Shown here: piece by piece, positions 9,005-19,276 of the stretch | Layout of the letters: every line of letters begins with the position of its first letter | How positions within the stretch are numbered: the stretch's first letter is position 1 | DNA from: Ga0077536 sp035325705 | Lineage (GTDB): Bacteria > Pseudomonadota > Gammaproteobacteria > Ga0077536 | Direction of reading: 5' to 3' | NCBI GenBank assembly: GCA_035325705.1 | Contig: DAOKZI010000001.1 | Coordinates: forward strand, 310,001 to 374,000 | DNA: 64,000 nt | Notes under the pieces: model-generated | Seen by the model: the letters and a program-made list of their open reading frames with translations, nothing else | Database searches by the model: none | Told to the model about the DNA's origin: nothing | Program-made: the position numbers and the translations under genes

Positions 9005-9550
9005 TTACTGGTAGATGATCTCGGCGCGGCGGTTGAGGCTATAGGACTGCTCGTCGTGCCCTTCAGCCACCGGTCGCTCCTCGCCGTAGCTGACGGTGCG
9101 GATCTGGCCGGCGGTGGCGCCGAGCAGCACGAGCTGGCGACGCAGCGCGAGCGCGCGGCGCTCGCCCAGCGCCAGATTGTATTCACGCGATCCGCGTTCG
9201 TCGGCGTGGCCTTCGAGCGTGATCGTGGTTTCCGGATGCGCGGCGAGATAAGCGGCGTGCGCCTCGACGACCGACTGGAAGTCTTCGCGGATATTGCTGC
9301 TGTCGTAGTCGAAATAGATCACGCGCACGGCCAGCGGGCTGTTCGGATCGTTCAGCTCGGCGCCGCCGACCCCGGCGCCGTCGGCGACGCCCGAGCTGCG
9401 GGCGGCGTCGATGTCGCTCATCTCGCCGCTGGAGATGCCGCGGTTCTCGACCGTCGCGCTGCCCGTCGACTTCTTGTTGAGGTTCGAGCACCCGGTGGCC
9501 AGGAGCGCCACGAGCAGCACCACGAAGCCATTCAGGATCGCTCTGTTCAT
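9005..9550 (-). CDS. pal: Peptidoglycan-associated lipoprotein Pal
   Basis: Outer-membrane lipoprotein (181 aa) that binds peptidoglycan and TolB. The signal peptide ends in the lipobox LLATGC, with the lipidated Cys near residue 21. The C-terminal OmpA-like domain starts around residue 75 (VIYFDYDSSNI) and includes LEGHADERGSREYNLALGER and the diaminopimelate-contact region NRRAEIIY. It is 92 bp downstream of tolB. That gap could hold a separate promoter, but none is clear. Confidence 0.97.
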   Translation of the reverse strand: MNRAILNGFVVLLVALLATGCSNLNKKSTGSATVENRGISSGEMSDIDAARSSGVADGAGVGGAELNDPNSPLAVRVIYFDYDSSNIREDFQSVVEAHAAYLAAHPETTITLEGHADERGSREYNLALGERRALALRRQLVLLGATAGQIRTVSYGEERPVAEGHDEQSYSLNRRAEIIYQ

Positions 9551-9642
9551 ATCGTCAACTCCTCTTCACTACACGCTTTGGTTTTGGTCGTTCGTCTGCT
9601 TGCGCCGGCCGCCGGTCGCCGGGAAGCGACAGCGGTTCGGGA

Positions 9643-10941
9643 TCATTTCCGGAAAGGTCCCCAAGCGGGCTCGCGAACCTGGCCGACCTGCAGCGCGAGG
9701 CGCTGCTTCACGGTGCCGTCGACCGACACCGCGGCGAGCTCGGTGCCGCGTGCACCCATTGTCGCATAGATGATCATGCTCCCATTCGGCGCGAAGCTCG
9801 GCGACTCGTCGAGGCTGGAGCCGGTCAGCACGCGGCTGCTGCCGGTCGCGAGGTCGAGCACCACGATGCGGAAGCCCGAGCCGCCGTTGACCATCACGAG
9901 CTTCTTGCCGTCCGGCGAATAGCTCGCGCGCGAATTGTAGTTGCCGAGATTGAAGGTGATGCGCTTTGCATCGCCGCCGTCCGGCGACATCCGGTAGATC
10001 TGCGGTCCGCCGCCGCGGTCCGAGGTGAAGATGATCGTGCCGCCGTCCGGGGCCCACGCGGCCTCGGTATCGATGGCCTCGTGCGTGGTCAGGCGGCGCT
10101 GCTGCTTGCTCGCGATGTCGACGATGTAGATGTCCGGGTTGCCCTCCATCGAGCGCGTCACGGCCAGACGCCGGCCATCCGGCGCGAAGGCGGGCGAGCT
10201 GTTGATGCCCGCCCCGGACACCACTTTCTCGCGCGCGCCGGTGCGGATGTCCTGCACGTAGATCGCCGAGTTGCGCTCCTCGAAGGACACATAGGCGAGA
10301 CGGTTGCCGTCCGGCGACCAGGCCGGCGACATCAGCGGCTGCGGCGACTCGAGGATGGTCTTCGCGTCATAGCCGTCGGCATCGGCGATCTGCAGCCGAT
10401 AGAGGCTGTTCTTCGCATCCTTGCGATCGACGGTGACGTAGGCGATGCGCGTGGAGAACGCGCCGTCGATGTTCAGCAGCGTCTTGAAGATGATGTCGCT
10501 GATGTGATGCGCGGTGAGGCGCAGATTCGACACGTGGGAGGGGATCTGGAAGCCGGCGAGCTGCTTGCCGCCGAACACGTCGAGCAGCCTGAACTCCACG
10601 AGATAGCCGCCGTCGGCGGTCGCGGTGATCCGGCCGATCACGAGATTGTCCATGCCGACCGTGCGCCAGTCCTTGAAATTGACCTGCGCGACGTCGCTCG
10701 GACGCGCGGGCAGATCCGCCGTCGGCATCACGTTGAAGCGGCCGCTGCGGGTGAGATCGTTGGTGATGACCTGCGCGACGTCCTGCGGCAGCGGCTGGCC
10801 CGTCCACTCGAAAGGCACGATGGCGATCGGCAGCGCGCCCTCGACGCCCTGCGTGATGCGGATCGTCAGCGGCCCGCCGCCGATCTGCGCCACGGCCAGC
10901 CCCGAGACGAGACACAGCCAGAGGGTGATCAGAAATTTCAT
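9643..10941 (-). CDS. tolB: Tol-Pal system beta-propeller protein TolB
   Basis: Periplasmic protein of 432 aa that links TolA and Pal. A signal peptide (residues 1-18) is followed by an N-terminal alpha/beta domain (about 20-160) and a six-bladed beta propeller with repeated P-D-G turns, for example SPAWSPDGNRLAYVS, SPAFAPDGRRLAV and EAAWAPDGGTIIF. Its ATG overlaps the tolA stop codon by one base (TAATG), which suggests coupled translation. Confidence 0.97.
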   Translation of the reverse strand: MKFLITLWLCLVSGLAVAQIGGGPLTIRITQGVEGALPIAIVPFEWTGQPLPQDVAQVITNDLTRSGRFNVMPTADLPARPSDVAQVNFKDWRTVGMDNLVIGRITATADGGYLVEFRLLDVFGGKQLAGFQIPSHVSNLRLTAHHISDIIFKTLLNIDGAFSTRIAYVTVDRKDAKNSLYRLQIADADGYDAKTILESPQPLMSPAWSPDGNRLAYVSFEERNSAIYVQDIRTGAREKVVSGAGINSSPAFAPDGRRLAVTRSMEGNPDIYIVDIASKQQRRLTTHEAIDTEAAWAPDGGTIIFTSDRGGGPQIYRMSPDGGDAKRITFNLGNYNSRASYSPDGKKLVMVNGGSGFRIVVLDLATGSSRVLTGSSLDESPSFAPNGSMIIYATMGARGTELAAVSVDGTVKQRLALQVGQVREPAWGPFRK

Positions 10942-11936
10942 TACATCGCACCCGGGTCGAATTCGAACTGGATTTCCTTCATCTGCTGGAACAGGCGGGG
11001 TTCGTCCGGCACCGGCAGCGGCGATGCCTTACGCACCGCGAGCTCGGCCTGGCGATCGAAGGTCGGATTTCCGCTCGACTTCACCACTTTCGCATCGACC
11101 ACCTGGCCGCCCGGGATCATGCGCACGAGCAGCGTGCACTTCAACCCGGCGTCCATGTTCGGCGCGACGAAATTGCTCGCCACCTGCCGCATGATGGCGG
11201 CGGCGTACTTCGCGAGCGCCGACTGATCTGCTCTGGCCTGCGCGGCGGCCGCAAGTTCCGCCTCTTCCTCGGCCATCGCGTCGGCGAGCGCCTTGGCTTC
11301 GTCGGCCTTGCGTTTTTCCTCGGCCGCGCGCTTGGCTTCTTCCGCTTTTTTCTTCTTCGCCTCTTCGGCCTTGCGCTGCTCTTCCTCGGCCTTCTTCTTC
11401 GCCTCCGCTTCCGCCTTCTTCTTCGCTTCGGCTTCCGCTTTCCGTTCGGCCTCGGCCTGCGCCTTCTTCTCGGCTTCGAGCTTCTTCTGCGCTTCTGCCT
11501 TGCGCGCCTCTTCCCGGCGGCGCTGCTCCGCGGCCTTCTCCCGTTCGAGCTGCCGTTTCTGCTCGGCGAGGCGCTGCGTTTCGGTTTCCTGTTCCTGCCG
11601 GAGCTGCTCTTTCTCGGCCTTCAGCCGTTCGAGGCGCTGCTCTTCCTGCTTACGCCGCTGCTCGGCTTCCTCGACCTTGCGCTCGGCTTCGCGCTGCTTG
11701 GCCTCTTCGGCGGCCTTCAGCTTCTGCATCTCGTGCTCGACCGCCTTGCTGTCCAGCGCCTTGGCGTTCATGACCTTCGACTCGCCGGGCGGCATCGGCG
11801 CCGGCGTGTTCGCGAAGTCGATGCCGACGACGAACACGACGATGATCGCCGCGTGCAGCAGCAGCGAGTAATAGAAGGCCCGGCTGCGCGAGGCCTGCGG
11901 CGCTGCCCGGCGGGGTTCGCGAACCTGTTTCTTCAC
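10941..11936 (-). CDS. tolA: Tol-Pal system inner-membrane linker TolA
   Basis: A 331 aa protein that spans the periplasm and transmits TolQR energy to Pal and TolB. It has a short basic N-terminus, one transmembrane helix (about residues 22-45), a long Lys/Glu/Ala-rich helical domain II (about 65-240) and a C-terminal TonB-like domain III with CTLLVRMIPGGQVVDAKVVK. It lies 19 bp after tolR. The low-complexity domain produces long spurious frames on the opposite strand. Confidence 0.94.
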   Translation of the reverse strand: MKKQVREPRRAAPQASRSRAFYYSLLLHAAIIVVFVVGIDFANTPAPMPPGESKVMNAKALDSKAVEHEMQKLKAAEEAKQREAERKVEEAEQRRKQEEQRLERLKAEKEQLRQEQETETQRLAEQKRQLEREKAAEQRRREEARKAEAQKKLEAEKKAQAEAERKAEAEAKKKAEAEAKKKAEEEQRKAEEAKKKKAEEAKRAAEEKRKADEAKALADAMAEEEAELAAAAQARADQSALAKYAAAIMRQVASNFVAPNMDAGLKCTLLVRMIPGGQVVDAKVVKSSGNPTFDRQAELAVRKASPLPVPDEPRLFQQMKEIQFEFDPGAM

Positions 11937-11955
11937 GGACGTAGCGATCTCGGGC

Positions 11956-12399
11956 TCATTCTTCCGGCGGCTGGGTCAAGAGGCCAACGCTGTCGAGGCC
12001 CGCGCCCTGCATCAGCGCCATCACTTCGACGACGCGGCCGTAGGGCACGCCGGCGTCGCCGCGGACCAGGAACTCAGTCGCCGGCTTGTATTTCTTGATG
12101 CCGGCGACGCGCGTGACCAGCGTCTCCTCGTCGATCGGCTCGTTCGGTTTCTCGCCGAGATCGACGTAGAGCTTGCCGGCCGCGTCGATGCTGACGACGA
12201 CGGGCTCCTCCTGCTGCGGCTCCATCACTTCCGAGGGCGCCTGCGGCAGATCGACCTTCACGCCCTGCGTGATCAGCGGCGCCGTGATCATGAAGATGAT
12301 GAGCAGCACCAGTGTCACGTCGATGTACGGTACGACGTTCATCTCGGCCATCAGCCGCTTGCCGCGCCTGCGGCCCCCGCGGGGCATCACGCTCGCCAT
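11956..12399 (-). CDS. tolR: Tol-Pal system protein TolR
   Basis: Inner-membrane ExbD/TolR-family protein (147 aa). The transmembrane helix carries the conserved proton-path aspartate in NVVPYIDVTLVLLIIF, and the periplasmic domain ends with VPYGRVVEVMALMQGAGLDS. The start at 12399 (MASVMPRGG) lies 5 bp after the tolQ stop codon. A second ATG at 12387 is also possible. It works with TolQ to convert proton-motive force into TolA movement. Confidence 0.95.
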   Translation of the reverse strand: MASVMPRGGRRRGKRLMAEMNVVPYIDVTLVLLIIFMITAPLITQGVKVDLPQAPSEVMEPQQEEPVVVSIDAAGKLYVDLGEKPNEPIDEETLVTRVAGIKKYKPATEFLVRGDAGVPYGRVVEVMALMQGAGLDSVGLLTQPPEE

Positions 12400-12404
12400 G
12401 GCGA

Positions 12405-13079
12405 TTAGACGTGGACCTGCCGCTGCAGGATCGCCGAGAACTCCTCGAGGAAGATCTCGTAGCGCGAAGCCAGCCGGTCGATGTCGCTGGAGAAACGGTT
12501 GTAGAAAATGACCGCCGGGATCGCTGCGAACAGCCCCATCGCGGTCGCGATCAGCGCTTCGGAGATGCCGGGCGCGACCATCGCGAGCGTCGCCTGGTGC
12601 GTGTTCGACAGCCCTCGGAAGGAGTTCATGATGCCCCACACCGTGCCGAAGAGACCGATGTAGGGACTCACCGAGCCGACCGTCGCCAGCATCGGCAGGT
12701 TCGCCTCCAGCGCTTCGAGCTCGCGCGACAGCGCGATGCGCATCGAGCGCTGCGAGCCTTCGAGCACCATGTCGGGCGGAATGCCGTCCTTCTTGCGCAG
12801 GCGCGCGAACTCCTTGAAGCCCGCCTCGAACATGCGCTGCGTGCCGTCGCCCGCGCTGCGCTGGTTCGCCAGCCGGTTGAACAAGGCCGTCAGATCGTCC
12901 GCCGCCCAGAACTGGTCCTCGAAGCTCGCCGCCGCGCGCTTCGCGCTGATGAGCTCGCGACGCTTCCTGAACACCAGCGTCCACGACGCCACGGAGGCGA
13001 GCAGCAAGGCCAGCATCACGAATTTCACCAGCAAGCTCGCGCCCAGGATCAGGCTCGCGATGGACAGGTCAGTATGCAT
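12405..13079 (-). CDS. tolQ: Tol-Pal system proton channel protein TolQ
   Basis: Inner-membrane MotA/TolQ/ExbB-family protein (224 aa) with three transmembrane helices, at about residues 13-36, 127-150 and 166-190. Typical segments are GSVSPYIGLFGTVWGIMNSF and GISEALIATAMGLFAAIPAV. It forms the channel with TolR. Its start overlaps the 3' end of ybgC by 11 bp, as in other tol operons. Confidence 0.96.
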   Translation of the reverse strand: MHTDLSIASLILGASLLVKFVMLALLLASVASWTLVFRKRRELISAKRAAASFEDQFWAADDLTALFNRLANQRSAGDGTQRMFEAGFKEFARLRKKDGIPPDMVLEGSQRSMRIALSRELEALEANLPMLATVGSVSPYIGLFGTVWGIMNSFRGLSNTHQATLAMVAPGISEALIATAMGLFAAIPAVIFYNRFSSDIDRLASRYEIFLEEFSAILQRQVHV

Positions 13080-13482
13080 TCCGTATCCCCAGATAAACCG
13101 ATTCCGGCATCGCCTGCGGCGCCATGCGCCCGAGGTGCACGGCGCCGACGCGCACGCGTCCTCCGCACAGCAGGCCGCCGTCCGCGTGCAGCACGTGCTG
13201 CACGAGATCGACGCTCGCGCGCCCGCAGCGCTCGACCTGCACCGTCGACAGCAGCTCGTCGTTGAAGCGCGCCGGCCGCACGAAATCGAGCGTCGCGCTG
13301 CGCACGACGAAGCCGATGCCGTGCTCGCGCGCCAGCGCGTCCTGCTCGAAGCCCAGCGAACGCAGCCACTCGGTGCGCGCGCGCTCCATGAACTTCAGGT
13401 AGTTCGCGTGGTAGACGATGCCCGCGGCGTCGGTGTCCTCGTAGTAGACGCGCATCTTCAAGCGGTAGTGCGCGGCGCTCAT
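13069..13482 (-). CDS. ybgC: Acyl-CoA thioesterase YbgC
   Basis: Hot-dog-fold thioesterase (137 aa) of the tol-pal-associated family. The catalytic loop is YYEDTDAAGIVYHANYLKF, with the conserved Asp, followed by ERARTEWLRSLG. In E. coli it hydrolyses acyl-CoAs and is linked to membrane phospholipid metabolism. The ATG at 13482 overlaps the ruvB stop codon as ATGA, which joins the ruv and tol blocks. Confidence 0.94.
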   Translation of the reverse strand: MSAAHYRLKMRVYYEDTDAAGIVYHANYLKFMERARTEWLRSLGFEQDALAREHGIGFVVRSATLDFVRPARFNDELLSTVQVERCGRASVDLVQHVLHADGGLLCGGRVRVGAVHLGRMAPQAMPESVYLGIRNAY

Positions 13483-14528
13483 CGCGGCGGCAGCTCGTCG
13501 AACAGATCCGGCGGCGGCGCCGCGGCGGCGGGCGGCGGCGTCAGCCCGAAATGCACCCAGGCCGTGCGCGTCGCCATACGCCCGCGCGCCGTGCGCAGCA
13601 TGAAACCCTGCTGGATCAGGAACGGCTCCAGCACGTCCTCGATCGTGCCGCGCTCTTCGCCGATCGCCGCGGCGAGGCTGTCGACGCCGACCGGGCCACC
13701 GTCGAACTTCTGCATGATCGTCAGCAGCAGCCGGCGGTCCATGGTATCGAAGCCGTTCGAGTCCACCGCCAGCAGATCGAGCGCGCGGCCGGCGACCTCG
13801 CCGTCGAGCACGCCGCCGGCCCTGACCTCGGCGTAGTCGCGCGCCCGGCGCAGCAGGCGGTTCGCGATGCGCGGCGTGCCGCGCGCGCGGCTGGCGATTT
13901 CGCGCGCCCCGGCGGCGTCGATCGCGACGTTCAGGATCTGGCCCGCGCGCGCGACGATGTGCGCGAGATCCTCGATCGAATAGAACTCGAGCCGTTGCAC
14001 GATGCCGAAGCGATCGCGCAGCGGTGAAGTGAGCAGGCCCGCGCGCGTGGTCGCGCCGACCAAGGTGAACGGCGGCAGATCGAGCTTCAGCGCGCGCGCC
14101 GCCGGGCCTTCGCCGATCATGATGTCGAGCTGAAAGTCCTCCATCGCGGGATAGAGGATTTCCTCGACGACCGGGCTCAGGCGGTGGATTTCGTCGATGA
14201 ACAGCACGTCGCGCGGCTCGAGATTGGTCAGCAGCGCGGCGAGATCGCCCGGGCGCTCGAGCACGGGGCCGGAAGTCTGGCGCAGGTTCACGCCCATCTC
14301 GTTGGCGATGATGTGCGCGAGCGTGGTCTTGCCCAGCCCCGGCGGGCCGAAGATGAGCACGTGGTCCAGCGCCTCGGCCCGCTTGCGCGCGGCGCCGATG
14401 AAGATCTCCATCTGCTCGTGCACGATCGGCTGGCCGATGTAATCGGCGAGCCGCCGCGGGCGGATCGCGCCCTCGAGCACGGCGTCCTCGGTGCTGGCGG
14501 CGGCGGAGATGAGGCGATCGGTGGCCAT
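13479..14528 (-). CDS. ruvB: Holliday junction branch migration ATPase RuvB
   Basis: AAA+ motor (349 aa) that drives branch migration with RuvA. Features are the PRRLADYIGQ start region, Walker A GPPGLGKTTLAH, Walker B LFIDEIHRLSP, sensor-1 GATTRAGLLTSPLRDRFG and the C-terminal winged helix with IQQGFMLRTARGRMAT. It is 62 bp after ruvA and coupled to ybgC. Length is normal for the family. Confidence 0.98.
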   Translation of the reverse strand: MATDRLISAAASTEDAVLEGAIRPRRLADYIGQPIVHEQMEIFIGAARKRAEALDHVLIFGPPGLGKTTLAHIIANEMGVNLRQTSGPVLERPGDLAALLTNLEPRDVLFIDEIHRLSPVVEEILYPAMEDFQLDIMIGEGPAARALKLDLPPFTLVGATTRAGLLTSPLRDRFGIVQRLEFYSIEDLAHIVARAGQILNVAIDAAGAREIASRARGTPRIANRLLRRARDYAEVRAGGVLDGEVAGRALDLLAVDSNGFDTMDRRLLLTIMQKFDGGPVGVDSLAAAIGEERGTIEDVLEPFLIQQGFMLRTARGRMATRTAWVHFGLTPPPAAAAPPPDLFDELPPR

Positions 14529-14590
14529 CGGCGGTGTCGCGCAGTGTATAACGGACGCAGACTGAATTCGGGGTTAACCGCCCGCGGCCG

Positions 14591-15196
14591 CTAGGCGCGC
14601 GCGAGCCCGCGCAGCACTTCGCGGATGATCGCCTCGCTGGCCTTGCCTTCGGTCTCGAGCCCGTGCACCAGGCGGCTCGCCTCCTGCGGCTTGTAACCCA
14701 GCGCGATGAGCCCGCTGACCGCGTCGGCGACGGCATCGCTCGCCGGCGGCGCGGCCGTCGCGCTCGTCATCGGCATGCCGGTGGCCGCGCCCCAGTCGGC
14801 GACGCGATCGCGCATTTCGACGATCAGCCGCTCGGCGGTCTTCTTGCCGATGCCGGGCAGGCTCGTCAGCCGCGTCGCGTCGCCGCGCTGCACGCAGCCG
14901 ACGAACTCCTCGACCTGCATCCCGGACAGCACCGCGAGCGCCATGCGCGCGCCGATCCCGCTGACCTTCATGAGGCTCTGGAACAGCGCGCGCTCGGCGA
15001 GCGTCGCGAAGCCGTAGAGATTTTGCGCGTCTTCGCGCACCACGAGCTGGGTGTGCAGCACGACCTCGTGGTTCAGCTCGGGCAGCGCCCAGAACGTCGA
15101 CAGCGGCGCGTCGATCTCGTAGCCGACGCCGTGGCAGTCGACGAGCAGGCGCGGCGGATGCTTGTCGACGAGGATGCCGCGGATGCGCCCGATCAC
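14591..15196 (-). CDS. ruvA: Holliday junction DNA-binding protein RuvA
   Basis: A 201 aa protein with an N-terminal OB fold (MIGRIRGILVDKHPPRLLVD), two helix-hairpin-helix motifs (KVSGIGARMALAVLSG and SLPGIGKKTAERLIVE) and the C-terminal RuvB-binding domain (ALGYKPQEASRLV). Translation most likely starts at the GTG at 15196, which overlaps the ruvC stop codon (GTGA). It recognises four-way junctions and loads RuvB. Confidence 0.97.
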   Translation of the reverse strand: MIGRIRGILVDKHPPRLLVDCHGVGYEIDAPLSTFWALPELNHEVVLHTQLVVREDAQNLYGFATLAERALFQSLMKVSGIGARMALAVLSGMQVEEFVGCVQRGDATRLTSLPGIGKKTAERLIVEMRDRVADWGAATGMPMTSATAAPPASDAVADAVSGLIALGYKPQEASRLVHGLETEGKASEAIIREVLRGLARA

Positions 15197-15723
15197 AGAT
15201 AGCGTCCCGCGCGTCCGCGTCGCGCCGCGCCGCCGGCGAGCGCGATTGCGGCGAGGCTCTGCCGCGTGTGCCCGTGGCACAGCGCGACGGCGAGCGCATC
15301 GGCCGCATCCGTCGCCGGCGCCGCGTCGAGCGCGAGCATGGCCTTGATCATGTGCTGGACCTGCTCCTTCGCGGCGTGGCCGCGACCGACCACCGCGAGC
15401 TTGATCTCGTTCGGCGAATATTCGTGCACCGGCAGATCGCACAGCGCCGCGGCGACGATCGCGGCGCCCCGCGCCTGGCCGAGCTTCAGCGCGGAGTCCG
15501 CATTGCGATTCATGAATACTTTCTCGATCGCGACTTCGTCCGGCCGGTGTTCGCGGATCAGCGCCGTCAGCGCTTCGAAGATCGCGCGCAGGCGCGCGTC
15601 GAAAGGCAGCTCGCCGACCGTGACGCTGCCGCTCGCGACGTGGCGGCTGCGATGCTTCTGCATCGCGACGAGCCCATAGCCCGTGACGCGCGACCCGGGA
15701 TCGATGCCGAGTATCAGCGTCAC
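15193..15723 (-). CDS. ruvC: Crossover junction endodeoxyribonuclease RuvC
   Basis: Holliday junction resolvase (176 aa) of the RNase H fold. Catalytic acidic residues are visible in LGIDPGSRVTGYG, the IEKVFMNRNADSAL segment and ATDAADALAVALCH. The GTG at 15723 is the only start that gives family length, and it lies 8 bp after the nadA stop. A short basic C-terminal tail is present. Forms ruvCAB with its neighbours. Confidence 0.97.
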   Translation of the reverse strand: MTLILGIDPGSRVTGYGLVAMQKHRSRHVASGSVTVGELPFDARLRAIFEALTALIREHRPDEVAIEKVFMNRNADSALKLGQARGAAIVAAALCDLPVHEYSPNEIKLAVVGRGHAAKEQVQHMIKAMLALDAAPATDAADALAVALCHGHTRQSLAAIALAGGAARRGRAGRYL

Positions 15724-15731
15724 CGCGCGGA

Positions 15732-16820
15732 TCAGGCGTCGTTGTCGCCGTAGACGATCTTGTGCCGCTGCGCCGAGAACTCGAGCAGGCGCTTGATCGG
15801 CACCACCGCGCGCTCCGCAATCTCGCGCGGCACGTGGATCTCGTTCGCGCCCGTGCGCAGCGTATGGGCAAGCGTGCGCAGGCCGTTCATCGCCATCCAC
15901 GGACAGTGCGCGCAGCTCCGGCAGGTCGCGCTGCGGCCGGCGGTCGGCGCTTCGATCAGCGTCTTGTCCGGCGCGGCCTGCTGCATCTTGTAGAAGATGC
16001 CGCGGTCGGTGGCGACGATGAAGCGCTGCGCGGGCAGCGTCTGCACCGCCTTGATGAGGCCCGTCGTCGAGCTGACGACGTCGGCGAGCGCGATCACCGA
16101 GGGCGGCGATTCCGGGTGCACGAGCACCTTGGCGTCGGGATAGCGCGTGCGCAGCTCGGCGAGCTCGCGGCCCTTGAACTCCTCGTGCACGACGCAGGCG
16201 CCGTTCCATAGCAACATGTCGGCGCCGGTGTTCTCGCGGATGTAGTCGCCGAGATATTTGTCCGGCGCCCACAGGATCTTCTTGCCCTGCGCGTGCAGGT
16301 GCTTGACGACGTCGAGCGCGCTGCCGGAAGTCACCATCCAGTCCGCGCGCGCCTTCACCGCGGCGCTCGTATTCGCGTAGACGACGACGGTGCGTTCCGG
16401 ATGCTGATCGCAGAAACGGGCGAAGGCTTCCGGCGGGCAGCCGAGATCGAGCGAGCACTCGGCCTCGAGCGTCGGCATCAGCACCCGCTTCTCGGGATTC
16501 AAGATCTTTGCCGTCTCGCCCATGAAGCGCACGCCGGCGACGACCAGCGTCTGCGCCGGATGCTCGTGGCCGAAGCGCGCCATGTCGAGCGAATCGGACA
16601 CATAGCCGCCCGTTTCCTCGGCCAGCGACTGCAGCTCGGGATCGGTGTAGTAATGCGCGACCAGCACCGCCTGCTCGCGGGCGAGCAGGGTTTTGATCTC
16701 CGCGCGCAGCGCCTCGCGCTCCGCCGGCGTCAGGACCTCGACCACCGTCGGCGGCACCACGAACGGCGGCAACGGCGTGTCTATCGTGCCTTCGATGATA
16801 TCCGGTCGTGCAGCGCTCAT
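15732..16820 (-). CDS. nadA: Quinolinate synthase NadA
   Basis: [4Fe-4S] enzyme (362 aa) that condenses iminoaspartate with dihydroxyacetone phosphate to quinolinate in NAD synthesis. The three expected cluster cysteine regions are visible: AECSLDLGCP, WNGACVVHEEF and RSCAHCPWMAMNGL. Other family segments are VAHYYTDPELQ and GVRFMGETAKILNP. It sits between aspS (38 bp) and ruvC (8 bp), a place often held by yebC in related gammaproteobacteria. Confidence 0.96.
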   Translation of the reverse strand: MSAARPDIIEGTIDTPLPPFVVPPTVVEVLTPAEREALRAEIKTLLAREQAVLVAHYYTDPELQSLAEETGGYVSDSLDMARFGHEHPAQTLVVAGVRFMGETAKILNPEKRVLMPTLEAECSLDLGCPPEAFARFCDQHPERTVVVYANTSAAVKARADWMVTSGSALDVVKHLHAQGKKILWAPDKYLGDYIRENTGADMLLWNGACVVHEEFKGRELAELRTRYPDAKVLVHPESPPSVIALADVVSSTTGLIKAVQTLPAQRFIVATDRGIFYKMQQAAPDKTLIEAPTAGRSATCRSCAHCPWMAMNGLRTLAHTLRTGANEIHVPREIAERAVVPIKRLLEFSAQRHKIVYGDNDA

Positions 16821-16858
16821 CGGTATTGCGGCATGGTTCCGCCCTCCGTACGGCGCGT

Positions 16859-18643
<1,785 letters not shown>

Positions 18644-18704
18644 CGGGAATCTTCGTTGCTGATGGGAAGCGGGCAGGTGCGCGCAGCGCGACGCAAGATG
18701 ATAA

Positions 18705-18730
18705 GCGTTGCAGCCAGGCTGCTGCAACGC
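18705..18730 (-). terminator. Perfect hairpin between fmdB and aspS, possible terminator or attenuator
   Basis: Arms GCGTTGCAGC (18705-18714) and GCTGCAACGC (18721-18730) form a perfect 10-bp stem with a 6-nt loop. On the minus strand it is followed by a moderately T-rich run (TTATCATCTT). It lies in the 134-bp gap between the fmdB stop and the aspS start and could reduce read-through. The T tract is not uniform, so this is weak as an intrinsic terminator. Confidence 0.35.
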
Positions 18731-18777
18731 CGCAGGCCATTGAATCGGCGGGATTTGGCGGGCGCGAACGCGCGGTC

Positions 18778-19110
18778 TCAGTCGCTGCTCGCCGCCGTCT
18801 TCGCATCGCCCTTGCTGCTCGCGGACGTGCTCGTCGCGGCGCTCGCGCTCGACGCCGCCGCCGGCGTCGATGCGCCTTCGGCCGTACCGGTGCCGGCACT
18901 CTCGCCCTCGCTCTTCTTGGCCTTGCCCTTGTCGCGGAAATCCGTCACGTACCAGCCCGATCCTTTCAGCGCAAAGCCGACCGGCGAGACCTGACGCACG
19001 AGCGCGGGCTCGCGGCACGCGGGGCATTCGCGCAGCGGATCCTCGGAGATGCGTTGCACGGTATCGAAACGATGCTGACATTCGCTGCACAGGTAAGAAT
19101 ACGTAGGCAT
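18778..19110 (-). CDS. FmdB-family zinc-ribbon protein
   Basis: Small protein (110 aa) with an N-terminal zinc ribbon MPTYSYLCSECQHRF followed by CPACREPALVRQ, giving two CxxC pairs that suit one zinc. The region SPVGFALKGSGWYVTD is typical of the FmdB/CxxC_CxxC_SSSS family, and the C-terminal 45 residues are a low-complexity Ser/Ala/Thr tail. Molecular function is not established. It is commonly found just upstream of aspS, as here. Confidence 0.9.
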   Translation of the reverse strand: MPTYSYLCSECQHRFDTVQRISEDPLRECPACREPALVRQVSPVGFALKGSGWYVTDFRDKGKAKKSEGESAGTGTAEGASTPAAASSASAATSTSASSKGDAKTAASSD

Positions 19111-19276
19111 GACGATCCGGTTTCCTGAAATTGATGCGTGGTGACGGCACGAGCCCGCGCGGACTCCTCGGGCCTGCGAGGGCCGCTCGGCGGATCCGCT
19201 TCCGGCTGCAAACGCTGCGGAACATGCGGGCGCGGGCGCCGGTTTCAAGCGCCGACGCGCGTTCCCGGCCCCGCAC

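Noticed and set aside
11293..11871. A serine/phenylalanine-rich plus-strand frame opposite tolA
   Set aside because: It is the antisense of the Lys/Ala/Glu-rich helical domain of TolA.
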